This document shows positions 50,126 through 60,800 of a stretch of DNA of 64,000 nucleotides, piece by piece (position 1 is the stretch's first letter; the number at the start of each line of letters is the position of its first letter). Origin of the DNA: Pythium myriotylum. Its lineage: Eukaryota; Oomycota; Peronosporomycetes; Pythiales; Pythiaceae. The notes below the pieces were generated by a model. It did no database searches, had not been told where the DNA came from, and saw only the letters and a list, made by a program, of their open reading frames with translations. The position numbers and the translations under genes are program-made. The DNA is taken from NCBI GenBank assembly GCA_023091665.1, contig JALJCQ010000014.1, forward strand, positions 310,001 to 374,000, read 5' to 3'.

Positions 50126-53017
50126 ATGATTGGCTGGCTGACGAGGGCTGTTCGAGTCTCACGTGACTGCACTCACGTTCTGGTCCCCTGCACTCGCTCT
50201 TTTGGCATGAACTTCTCAGCACGCGGCTTTCGCTGCCCAGAGCAACCCGTGTTGGCCGCGAACGTCGTGGATGCCAACGGCACACGCTTTGCCGCGGCGG
50301 TCGTGCAACGCGACTACCGAAACACCAGCCTTTGCATCACCAATGACGACTGCAGCTACGAGACGGCCGCTGCATCCATCCAGTGCGACTCGATCAGCAT
50401 CGCCCAGGTCGCGAGCGTGCCGCTCGACACGGTTTCGCTGTAAGACTCGCGTGGAGGGAGAAGATAGAGTGCGTGAGATAGTGTATAACGGAGACCGTGC
50501 TTGCGGTGGTGGCTCTTGTAGAAGCCTCGGATACAATAACCTCGCACGCCTGAACCTATCGTCGCTTCCAGACAGCGGCAATCTGCAAGAAGTGTGAGTT
50601 TGGTTAACGAGATGCCTTGAAGTATCCGATATTGCGTCTGCTAGGTTCTGACTCGGATGTCACAGCGATTTGAACACAAATCAAATCTCGAGCCTGGATG
50701 ACATTCTACTCCCCGCGAGCGTGCAAACACTGTGAGTAGCTCAAAGTATTAGACTTCGTTCATCTCCTTCTCACGAACATCTTGTGCCAGGGTCGTAGAT
50801 CACAATAACATCACGACGCTCCACTTTTCTCGAGCCTTTTCCAACCTCGTGACGCTGTACGGTCCTGATATCTCTCGCCGTTTCGTTGGCTGTCTGTTGA
50901 CGTTCGATTGGTTGCTAGTAAAATCTCTTACAACCCTATTCTTCGGGTCCTCGTTGAGGCGAGTGGCGTGGCCACGCTTGAAATGACCGACAGTAACCTC
51001 ACTCGCCTCAGCGATCTGTTTCTTCCTTCTACCATATCATCTCTGTCCGTCACTCACTGCTCAAGAGCGACTCGAGTTTATCGCTAACGACACTATTTTT
51101 GCATTCAAATCACCGTAGATCCATTGGGTGGAATCCGCAGATGAAGTTCGAAAATTTCACGGCTCCAAAGAGTCTACGCACGTTGTGAGTACCTGCTTGG
51201 CTCTGCTTATCACCGATAGCAAGGATCCCCACGGGTTTCGTGAAGTTCTGCGCAGCAGGCTGGGATCACGAAACTGCGAACAATTGACTTCTCGACGGCT
51301 CAAGACCTCTCTGTAATGTAAGCGGTTCTCACTGTCAATGTCAGAAGCGTGAATTGTCGCTGAATCAATTTCGTCACGCCTCAGCAATCTGCAGACAAAC
51401 GCGATTCGTGAAGTCTCAGGAGTCATGTTCCCTCCACAACTCGAGAATCTGTGAGTCCTAAAACTTTTTTTGCCTTACATACTTTGAACACATTTACTGA
51501 TCAAGTCATGTGTCTTCAGCGATATGACAGGCAGTAACATCAGTTGCTTTATTCTTCGCGAGAGTGATGTCGCCGTCTTCCAGGCTATGAAACAGTTTAA
51601 TATCTCGTCGTTGAATCAGAAAAACTGCTCCAAAAGCGACGCGCAAGATACCTCACAACGCCAAGTCAAGGTCACTGGTTCCACTTACACCTTCTCCGTG
51701 CTTCCAGACATATCTTTCGAAGCCCGATATTTTGCTGCACGTGTCACAATCGCTCCTAGCCCCGTTCCCAGTCCAACCGACGAGCAACTCACGCCTGATG
51801 CTCCTCAAGGAGCGATCAGCACATCAGGGAAGTCCAGCAATACGGCCATTTATACCATCATAATTGGAGTTGTGGTCGTGCTCTTCCCAGCGATCGGATT
51901 CTTCCTGTTCTCGCGACGAAGACGTCGGCTGACCGACCACTACATGGCGATAGACACCGAGACCGACCCATCCACTCTCGGCGATGGCCACGCCTTCGAC
52001 GATATCCGCAGCGAGACCATGTTTGCCCAAACCAGAATCCCTCAAGTTCACATCGTACGCTCCAAATTGCTCGGCAAAGGCGCCTATGGAATCGTCCATT
52101 TGGCCACACTCAAATCGTCAATGCAAGTCGTCGTGAAGCAGATCCTCCCAGACATAGCCAAGCAACCTGCCGTTATTCAGCAGTTCATGGACGAGATTCG
52201 TCTTTGCGCACAGCTCAACCACCCCAACATCGTCCGTTATATCGGCGTCTCCTGGTCCACACTCGCAGATCTCTCCGTAATCATGGAGTTCGTGCCTAAT
52301 GGTGACCTCGCAAGTTTGCTCGAGATAGAGCGCACGCAACCACGCACACGAGAAACCTTCACATGGACAACAGCTGCTTACGAGGCCACAGCGACGCGCA
52401 CAAAGTTGCAGCTCGCGATTGACATCGCAGAGGCCCTCGTGTACTTACACAGTCTCTCACCGCCCGTCATCCATCGTGATCTCAAGGCTAGTAACGTGCT
52501 TCTAAGTGAAGATTGGGCCGCCAAGCTCAGTGACTTCGGTATTAGTCGCACAGTTGGCAATCAGATGACCGCTGAGGTCGGCACGACCGCCTGGACCGCC
52601 CCGGAGATCTTGACTGGTGCAGCTTACGACGAGGCCGCCGACGTGTACTCTTTTGGCATCGTGCTGAGCGAGCTCGATACGTGCGAAAAGCCCTTCGCGA
52701 GCCGCATCAAGCTGCGAGATAATGATCGTGCGAGCCACACAAATAATTCCACGCGTGAGGTCATCGATGACCCGTCGAATGCACGTATCGCGTTAGCCGT
52801 GACCGAGAAAGGCGCGCGACCTGACTTCCACGTCGACTGCCCGCCGCCGATTTTCGCGCTTGCACTTCGCTGCCTCGCGAGAAATCCGACAGATCGGCCA
52901 ACAGCGGTGGAGCTCCTTCTTGAGCTGAAGAGTATCGCGCAGGTCGAGCGCAAGTCGCTGCGAGTGGCGACGTTGGCCACACAATCGAGTCTTGACGGTA
53001 TCGTCAGTTTGGAGTGA
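50126..53017 (+). CDS. LRR receptor-like kinase C, catalytically intact TKL-type
   Basis: Exons 50126-50439, 50522-50593, 50666-50731, 50791-50856, 50919-51044, 51119-51184, 51246-51317 (borders uncertain), 51385-51450 and 51520-53017; about 781 residues. Introns are phase 2, as in A and B, with a double-LRR fifth exon (126 bp), so it shares their origin. The start is unsure: no clean signal peptide precedes NFSARGFRCPEQ, and an upstream exon may be missing. The transmembrane helix is at about residues 393-415. The kinase domain is complete: GKGAYGIV loop, VVVKQIL (catalytic Lys), HRDLKASNVLL near residue 601, SDFGIS near 620, TAPEIL, and DVYSFGIVLSELD. Serine/threonine specificity is expected. 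It is the only active kinase of the three. Confidence 0.8.
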
Positions 53018-53189
53018 GAAATATTGTGATTTTGGGGTGGTGAAGTGATTGCTGCACAATGTTTGAACCCATCTGAAGCGTTCTTCAACATCAACTTGGA
53101 GAAGATCGCCACGTGGAGGCCGTCGTACTTAGACGAGGTTGTACCCAATTGACAAGCCGTGGGTTCAAAGTCTCGAGCTGTGGCAGTTT

Positions 53190-53203
53190 TCATTTTGCAT
53201 CAA
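53190..53203 (+). promoter_or_regulatory. Possible initiator box of the ER Hsp70-like gene
   Basis: TCATTTTGCATCAA fits the CATTYYNCAW core, but it is only about 6-20 nt before the ATG at 53209, so the leader would be very short. Confidence 0.3.
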
Positions 53204-53208
53204 GCATA

Positions 53209-55056
53209 ATGAAGCATTCGGTCGCGAAGAACTCACAGATATCCCTTGTAGTACTGGTGTTGCTACTGATCGCACCGGCGTTGACTGCTCCACTCAGCAA
53301 TGCACCGATCGTTGGAATCGACTTCGGCTCGAGCGTCACAAGGGTCGGCATTTTCCGCAATAACTCCTTCGAAATCATTCCGAACGACCGAAGATCGATG
53401 GCAACACCTTCTTTCGTAGCGTGGGACGAAAGTGGGAAGGTCTTGGTGGGGGAAGAAGCAAAGGACCGACTTTGGTCACATCCGGAAAACACATTGTACG
53501 ACTTCAAGTGGCTTATCGGCAGATCCTACCACGAGGCCGCCGCTGAAGCAGAGCGTCGGGGACTACCGTTTGAGATCCTCAACAGAGAAGGCAAGCCGAG
53601 CATTCGAGTCACAACGAACGGAGAAGCGCACGAGCATACGCCTGAAGGAATTACGGCCTTGTTGCTCGCTAAGATCAAGCAAGACGCCCAACACTATCTC
53701 GGAGACGACGTGAACCAAATCGTTATCACTGTACCCGCAAGTTTCAATGATGCACAGCGCCAAGCCATCAGAGAAGCCAGTGAGTTGGTTGGGATGACTG
53801 CTCTGCGTGTGATTAATGAGCCAGCGGCTGCGATAATCTCCTCTGGTGTTGACAAAAAGGCGCGAGGAGAAATGTACGTTCTCGTCATCGATCTCGGAGG
53901 GGGATCGTTCGACGTGACACTGCTCGCCATCGATAGTGGTGTCTTCGAGGTGCTTTATACTAGTTCAAGTGGTATCAACGGCGACGATATCAACACTCGT
54001 ATAATGAAGTATGTGCTTGACAAATGGGAGACGGAGCATGGACTCAACTTGAGGGGTGATTGCACAGTGATGCAAAAACTTTGGACGCAAATAGAGCGAG
54101 CGAAGCGACATCTATCAGCTCAACAGAACTTGAGCATCTCAGTAAATGCTGTGTCGCTTGGGCTGGCCCTTCGTGAGGAGCTACCACAACAAACTGTAGA
54201 GCAATTCATTGCGACTCAAACGCACGATCTCTTGGCTTGTATCAGTCAAGTTCTCAAGGAAAGCGAGCTGAATGCCGATGAGGTCAATGAGGTCATTCTT
54301 ATTGGAGGATATTCACAAGCCCCATCCATCCGAAGACCGATCACCCTCTTCTTCAATGGGAAGGAGCCTCTTGAAAGTACAATCGTACATGCGGAAAAGG
54401 CAGTCGTATCAGGAGCCGCTTTTCAGGCCTCGATTGCCTCCAGCGATCAAATGGATGCAAACGACATGTTCATCACGGAGGTGAATGTCCTTTCGCTCGG
54501 AGTGGAGACAGCTGGCGGACTCGTCGAGAAGATCGTGCATAGGAACACAATTGTGCCAACGAGGCACTCGAAATTATTGACGACTTTCTGTGACAATCAG
54601 ACAGATGTGTCGATACGCATTTTTGAGGGAGAGCGAGCAATGGCCAAGAGCAACCGTTTTCTTGGTAGTCTGAAGCTCATCGGACTGAATCCATTACCAA
54701 AGGGGGAGCCGAGGATCAAACTCACGTTTGAGATTCCTTCTGGACTCGAAGTCTTGTTGGTGAGTGCAGTGGACACGGCCACGGGTGCGAAAGTTGAGGC
54801 CACTCTACCACTAGGCGGATATGCTAGAGATTGGCGCGAGATTGAGCGCTTGCTTCAGGAAGCCGAGGCGCAAGCGGATGAAGATGTACGCTTGAGAAGT
54901 AGCATCGGTGAGTTCCTCCAGCAAATTGCAGCAGCTGAGAAGGCTGCGTTCAAGAGCGAGCCGATATTCGCTGGTTCAAAGAAAGTACTGGAGGAATATG
55001 CGGATGGAGTTGTGGCTATACCTGAGGACCCCGTCAGCAGTCACGACGAACTATAA
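53209..55056 (+). CDS. Divergent ER-resident Hsp70 (BiP-like) with HDEL tail
   Basis: A 615-residue protein from the ATG at 53209. A signal peptide (SLVVLVLLLIAPALTA) is followed by an Hsp70 nucleotide-binding domain with phosphate-1 GIDFGSSVTRVG, VPASFNDAQRQA, INEPAAAIISSG, IDLGGGSFDVTLL and the adenosine loop LIGGYSQAPSI. The protein ends SSHDEL, the ER-retrieval signal. It is a paralogue rather than BiP itself. The TTY/N motif is VTRVG, the arginine-rich region is altered, the interdomain linker DLLLLDV of normal Hsp70s reads VNVLSLGVE, and the C-terminal lid is short. Role: probably an ER chaperone or co-chaperone with changed allostery. Intronless. Confidence 0.8.
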   Translation: MKHSVAKNSQISLVVLVLLLIAPALTAPLSNAPIVGIDFGSSVTRVGIFRNNSFEIIPNDRRSMATPSFVAWDESGKVLVGEEAKDRLWSHPENTLYDFKWLIGRSYHEAAAEAERRGLPFEILNREGKPSIRVTTNGEAHEHTPEGITALLLAKIKQDAQHYLGDDVNQIVITVPASFNDAQRQAIREASELVGMTALRVINEPAAAIISSGVDKKARGEMYVLVIDLGGGSFDVTLLAIDSGVFEVLYTSSSGINGDDINTRIMKYVLDKWETEHGLNLRGDCTVMQKLWTQIERAKRHLSAQQNLSISVNAVSLGLALREELPQQTVEQFIATQTHDLLACISQVLKESELNADEVNEVILIGGYSQAPSIRRPITLFFNGKEPLESTIVHAEKAVVSGAAFQASIASSDQMDANDMFITEVNVLSLGVETAGGLVEKIVHRNTIVPTRHSKLLTTFCDNQTDVSIRIFEGERAMAKSNRFLGSLKLIGLNPLPKGEPRIKLTFEIPSGLEVLLVSAVDTATGAKVEATLPLGGYARDWREIERLLQEAEAQADEDVRLRSSIGEFLQQIAAAEKAAFKSEPIFAGSKKVLEEYADGVVAIPEDPVSSHDEL

Positions 55057-55199
55057 ATCGATTTCGGAGTGTCTGTTCCTCTTGGATGGTGAACTCTTGC
55101 CATAGGCGTTGTAACCAGATCCACACTTCCCACGACGATTGTAGATTCCCCAGGCGGATACATGACGATTAGCTGCCTTGCAAGCACTCCTAATGCAAG

Positions 55200-55201
<2 letters not shown>

Positions 55202-55233
<32 letters not shown>
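55202..55233 (+). repeat. CT microsatellite
   Basis: About 16 CT units between two convergent genes. Confidence 0.9.
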
Positions 55234-55236
<3 letters not shown>

Positions 55237-55282
55237 GGGTCGAAGATTGCTCTCCTCATCATACCGGATACAGATTCCGTCA

Positions 55283-55317
55283 CCCCCCCCCCCCCCCACA
55301 CACACACACACACACAC
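55283..55317 (+). repeat. C15 run followed by CA microsatellite
   Basis: Fifteen C then about ten CA units, immediately downstream of the minus-strand LRR gene's stop. Confidence 0.9.
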
Positions 55318-55328
55318 TCGTGAGAACT

Positions 55329-57662
55329 TCACACGCATCCTAGCCAAGCTTCGTCCACTGGATCACACTTGGCTCCATTGCGAATCATTTCTTTCCTCAT
55401 GTCGATGATCATGGGGTCCTTCATACAAGTTGGTGAATCGAACCCAGGACTGTAGCAAATTCCTCCTCGGCATTGGCTGAAGAGACGGCAAGGAATGATG
55501 ACACGCTGCTGTTCGCTACGGAAATCGACTTTGTAGCTTGGGTCACATACGGTCTTCAAGGCGACGAAAGGCTGTAGTGCTCTTAACTTGTCCGTCGAAG
55601 GAAGCGACCAGTTTGCTGTCTCATTATCTCCGAAGCAAAGACCGGGGCACAACATTGAGCACGGAAAAACGCTTATGCTGGCAGCTCCATTCGCAAGGAA
55701 GCCATTACAACATAATGCGGCCGCCTGGATGTACACCATATTCATTGGAGCCTTGTTCGACCAATCAGGGAGACGTACCAAGTTGCGTATCGAGAGAAGT
55801 ACGAGATTCTGCAATTTCGTCGCTGCGGATAGACTTGGTAGTTCCACCAGTGACATTGACTTCTCTAGATAGAGAGTTTTCAGGCTGGCCAGATGCTCCA
55901 TTGGTGGTAACGACAACAACTGGTCCTGATTCACGAGAACGAGCGTTCGAAGCGAGAACATGTGACGGAACAGATCGCTTGAAAGTGATGCTAGGTGTGG
56001 CCCGATTGAAGCGCTCTCAATATGAAGATATTCGAGTCTCGGAAAGGCTGTGTTCGCCCAGTCAGGTAGTGTCACTACCGCCGCGTTGATCAGAATTCTG
56101 TGGTAACAGAAGACGTTAAAAAAAATTTGCTAGGTAGAATGGTTCATGGCGAGACTTACAGATGGCGTAAATTTGAACACCCACCGACATTCTCGGGCAG
56201 CGGAAGCATGATTGCATTGTTCACGATTTGGATTGTTCGCAACGTACCAGCTTCTGCGAGAGCGGAAAGATTTGCGATAATGTCGGGGGACTCATCGTCG
56301 AATAGACTGCGCTGGAGGCCTTGTGAAATGAAGACGAGGCACGCACAAACCGAGCTCGATGCACCAGGGATCCAGCGGTGAGCGTTGAGGGGACAGTAAG
56401 CTGGGAACCCCACACAATCGGAGGCAGAAACGTGAATGGCTTCCTTGGTGTAGAGGACTATGGAAACTCCAAAAACAAGGAACAAGTATCCAACAAAAGA
56501 TGGGATCGCACGAGTTGGCACTGCGACAACCCCTGGTTTCGGTTGAGTATTGTGACCTCGCTTGTTCTTCGTAGTGGACAGCCAACGGCGAACAATCCTG
56601 AACCATCTCGTGCACGCGAAAACGTTGAATGCTAAGCGTACAAAAACTTCGCGCACCGTCTCCATCCGAAGAGATGCGAGTGTTGTCGAGAAGATGGCGA
56701 TCTGCACTGGGTCCACGAACAGACGTGCCTTGCGCTCGAACGGCTTGGGCGGGAAGTACTTTTGACGGATGGCGATACTTGTTAGGTCACCTCGAAAATT
56801 GCGTATAGCGTAGATTGTTTGCGCAGCGGGGAAACCCACAGCAAAGCAAAGGTCCAGGCTTACGGAGGGCACGCGTCAGGAAAAAGATTAAGGCTACGGA
56901 CCCAGTCAGCTGGGAACTTACATTGCGTCGGCGACTACCTCGTGATGTAGATCTTGGCCTTTCCACGAGATTACGATGAAGTAGAAGCAGGTGCAAGAGT
57001 TGACTGCCATAAGTGTGACATATCCCGTGACAATCGGAACTTGATGGCCTTCCTCGAGAAGCTCGCGTAGAGTAACGAGCTGAAGGATAATCTCCACGAT
57101 TTCGAGAAATAAGTTCTGCGAAATTGTACTATTAGCTACGAGCGTGATAGTGTCAAAACGATCCCAACCAGGCTTTTACCCAGCGCTTTCGCCTATTCGG
57201 ATGTGCATTCAACCAAGAGACAATTGAGAAAGTCGGGGGCGCTTTTTGCAAAGCAACTCGACGATTTTGGGGGGAAATCGTCTTCCCCGCTAAAGCAAGG
57301 GATGCAAGTAGCTTGACGATGATCCACATGCCAAGTGCTATGTATGCTGCTGCGATGAAACCGAGGCTCACTACGCTCGTCGCGCGAATGATGGTTGTGG
57401 CTTCAGCTAATTGCCAGAAGTCACCATCGTCGAATTGGGTCGTGTTCATCAGATCGTTCACCACAGTGTTCGGAGCAGCGTTGAGAATTGCGAGAAATAC
57501 ACTCCAGGCTCCTGCAGCGATCATAACCATTGCAATGAGTAAACTCACCAGCGTGTTGCTGATGTAGCGATGCCTTCTGGGTGGATCACGTGCTGGGATG
57601 ACAGCAGATACTACTGGTGACACACTATGCGCGCTAATGGTGTCTCCATTGCCAAGAGCCAT
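55329..57662 (-). CDS. Multi-pass membrane protein with C-terminal LRRs and Cys-rich tail
   Basis: Exons 57180-57662, 56922-57115, 56160-56858 and 55329-56097; introns of 64, 63 and 62 nt with clean GTAAAA/GTAAGT donors; 714 residues. Hydrophobic segments occur in exon 1 (LVSLLIAMVMIAAGAWSVFL and VVSLGFIAAAYIALGMWIIV), exon 2 (VTLMAVNSCTCFYFIVI) and exon 3 (AIPSFVGYLFLVFGVSIVLY), giving perhaps five spans. Plant-type LRRs follow from the end of exon 3 through exon 4 (FPRLEYLHIESASIG, LRTLVLVNQDQLLSLPPM, LKTLYLEKSMSLVELP), then a segment with about 12 Cys (CRLFSQCRGGICYSPGF...). A cell-surface sensor or adhesion role is plausible. No catalytic domain. Confidence 0.75.
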
Positions 57663-57868
57663 TTTGCTTTCTAGGGTTGCTCCCACCGTACTCGTAGCGG
57701 ACTCGCTGTTGCGCAGTTCCGATGTTTGGGGAGGGTGATCCTTCAGCACAAGCAGAAATAGAATGGTGAGTGCACCTCAACATACAACCCAAGCGAGAAT
57801 CTCAATGCTGAGAATTGAAGCACACTCAGTTATGCGATGTTTGGCAGTAGTAGAAAGCGAAGGCGTCG

Positions 57869-60800
57869 TTATCTCTGTGTTGACGAAATTGAGCTCTCTA
57901 GAGGTCGTCCTTGACGAGTCGCTTCACTAGTGCTCCTGCGGGACCCATCGGATCCTGAGGATGAAGATGAGCGGCCATGGTGCGAAGAGCGGTGGACGCT
58001 CCGCTCAGACAAAGGCGACGGAAATGCTGAAGAGCCGTTCGAGCTTTTCAGTTCCTCAATCATCCTATCCCTCTTTAGCAATTCAAAACGTCAGCCCACA
58101 TAGAGGTCGAAAGGAGTTCAGCGCCTACAGCTCACCGATTCAATTTCACGTTCATATTTTGCTGCAAAACGCTTGAATTTGCTCCGTGAGCGCTCCAATT
58201 GCTGCAAATAGAGAATATTAGTGACGCCATCCTAACCTAGCGGGCTCGACAGAACACACCTGTATAGTCTCGTCCTGCTGCGCTAACCGGTTTTCGAGTT
58301 CTTGGCATTTCATCTGTGCCATTTCGAGCGCTCGCATCGGTAGTATTGAGGATGATGAGCTACTTGCGTTTCTAGCACTGGCTTTATTCTCCCCATCGGA
58401 GTCAGACGGGCTTGCATCCTTGGATCGCACAGCCGAAGCATTTGTTGCACGATTAGGAGACACCCGTGATAACGGTGAGTGTGACAGCTCAGACATATCC
58501 ATAGCGTTTGTAGCGAGGAGTCGCTGGTGGTTTGTTCTGATCTCATCTGCCATTGCTTCTCGCTGCTCCTGCAAATGCTCGATCGTAGTTTCGTTGGCAG
58601 CAATTTTCTGTCGCAGTGAAACCACTAGATCCTCGAGACTCCTTCGCTGCGACATCTCCGCATTGAGCTTGTCCTGGAGTGACTTCACCTCGTACTGGGC
58701 ATTGCTTATCTTTGCCTCAAGATGGACAATACGCTGTGAGACTGCAGCGTTTTGTGCTTGGGCGCCATATCGCTGTGCAGAAATCTCTTGTGCAACTTGC
58801 TTTTGAGCGTTAAACTCATTCTGTAGTTTTCCGTACTTGTGGTCAGCTTCAGCAAGCATGTCTTCACTGTTGCGGAGCTTCTCGGTTAAGAAACTGATTT
58901 GGTCACGATACGCTGAGCACTCAGTCGACAAGGTTGCGTTCTTTTCTCGAAGCACTTCGATCTCATTGTTCAAAGATGAAAGTTGGCCACGAAGTGACTC
59001 GTTCACAGCCGTTAGTTCTTCACCTAAGGTGCCAGCCTGGGCGAGGGCTTTCTGGGTTCCTTCGCTCTCTTGGATCAACGCGCGGTAGGTCTGTTGTAGA
59101 TCCTCCAACTCTACATTGAGGATATCACGCTCTTTCTCCACCTCCCGGAGCTTGCTCTTGATCGTTGACGCGGACTGGTCACCGCGCTGTGCTGCAAACT
59201 GGAGTCGCGTACACTCCTCACTCAGAGCTTGGTTTTCGATCGTCATATTCTCCAAATCTTGGGATAAAGCACGCAGCTCTGCATCAACCATTGCTTTTGC
59301 ATGGCGAAGACTCTCGAGTTCGTGCTCCAATTGGCTGCTCCTCTGCTCAAGCTCTCTACCCCTGCTCTCTACGGCGCCAAGCTGCTCTACCATCTGAGCC
59401 ATTCGCTCTTGGTGCGCTTTGACGGAGGAATCTCCTTCTTTTACCTCACGCTGGAGTCGTTCATTCTCTTGACTTAAGTCGTGAAACTTCTCGGTCAAGA
59501 GATCCAGTTGGTCATGAACTTGGTCTTTCTCAGAATCGAGAGACCGTGTCAGCTGTTTCAGTGAGTTGATCTCTCCCTGCAGGATTTGCGCCTGTTTCTC
59601 AGAATCCCGCAACCGACTATGCAGATCCTCGTTGTCAAGTTGCTGTCTTTGGACATGTTGCTGCTCTTGCTTAAGTTTGAACATTATCTGGTCCCGAGAT
59701 GTTTCCATCTGCTCCATCAGGAGTTTGAGATTCTCAGCTGCTTCCGTCTTCTCTGTGAGCGTCTTGTCTTTCGCCTTGAGGTCGTCGCGAAGTTGCCTCA
59801 GGTTAATCTCCATTGATCGATTCAGCTCCTTCAGTTGCAGCACCTCGTCTTGAACGAGCATATACTGGCTCTGTATCATCTTGTGATTGACTTTCTCTTG
59901 CTCCAGTCTAGTCTCCACCTGGTGAAGAGAATTCTGTTTGAGTGAAAGCTCACTCTGCAGTTGGCGGATTTGAGTCTTCAAATCGCTCATATGGACCTGG
60001 CTGTTCTGCAGCGCGGACTGCTCCGAAGTAAGTGACTGTTGATTTGCCTGAAGTTCGTCCACGAGCTTCTCATACTCGCTTTGATAGTGTTGACACAGCT
60101 GTCGAACATTCCTGAGTTCGATTGTTGCTGTATCATAGCTTCGCTTCAGCTCCACCAACTCTTTCTCCATGGCATTCTTGGCCTTTTCGGACACTGCCAC
60201 GTCTTGCTGCAACTGCTGGAACTGAGCCTGAAACCTCTTCACCTGGCGATCTGCATTTTCATAGCTGTTCTTCACACCTGCGTTCTCGTCGCGGAGCTCT
60301 TCCACACGACGACGCAGTTCAAGGAGCTCGTTCTGAATCCGAATTTTCTCGTTTTCAACTTGATCCGCCCGCTCCAACAGTATCTTTGATTGCGACAGTT
60401 CGTCTTCAACGCGATTTGCCCGCTCTTTCCACTCCATTAACTCACGGTGAAGGACATGGGCGTCCTGCTTCTTCGCCTCGAGAAGTTGTAGGATATTCTG
60501 TTCGCTCTGTGTTGCCGATGCAAGCTTCGAGGATAGCTCTTCGCGTTCCACACGTGTGGTTTGCAGCTCCATTTTAGTCGCCTGTACTTCTTCCTCGAGT
60601 CTCATGATCTTGGACATTAACTCTTCACGATTTTGACGCAACTCACGACGTTCATCTTCAAGCCATTTCATCTCTTGGGCGAGCAGCGCTTTCTTCTTAT
60701 TACTGTCACCGGCTGGAGCTTTTGATTCATCGCTTTCAAGGGATCGCTTTAGTGCCTCCAGTCTTGATGTAACTTGATCTAGTTCTCGCTTTTGAATGGA

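Noticed and set aside
51185..51384. Alternative borders for exon 7 of receptor gene C (for example acceptor after CGCAG with donor GTAATG)
   Set aside because: Kept only as uncertainty: the chosen 72-bp exon uses the better donor (GTAAGC) and normal intron sizes of 61 and 67 nt.
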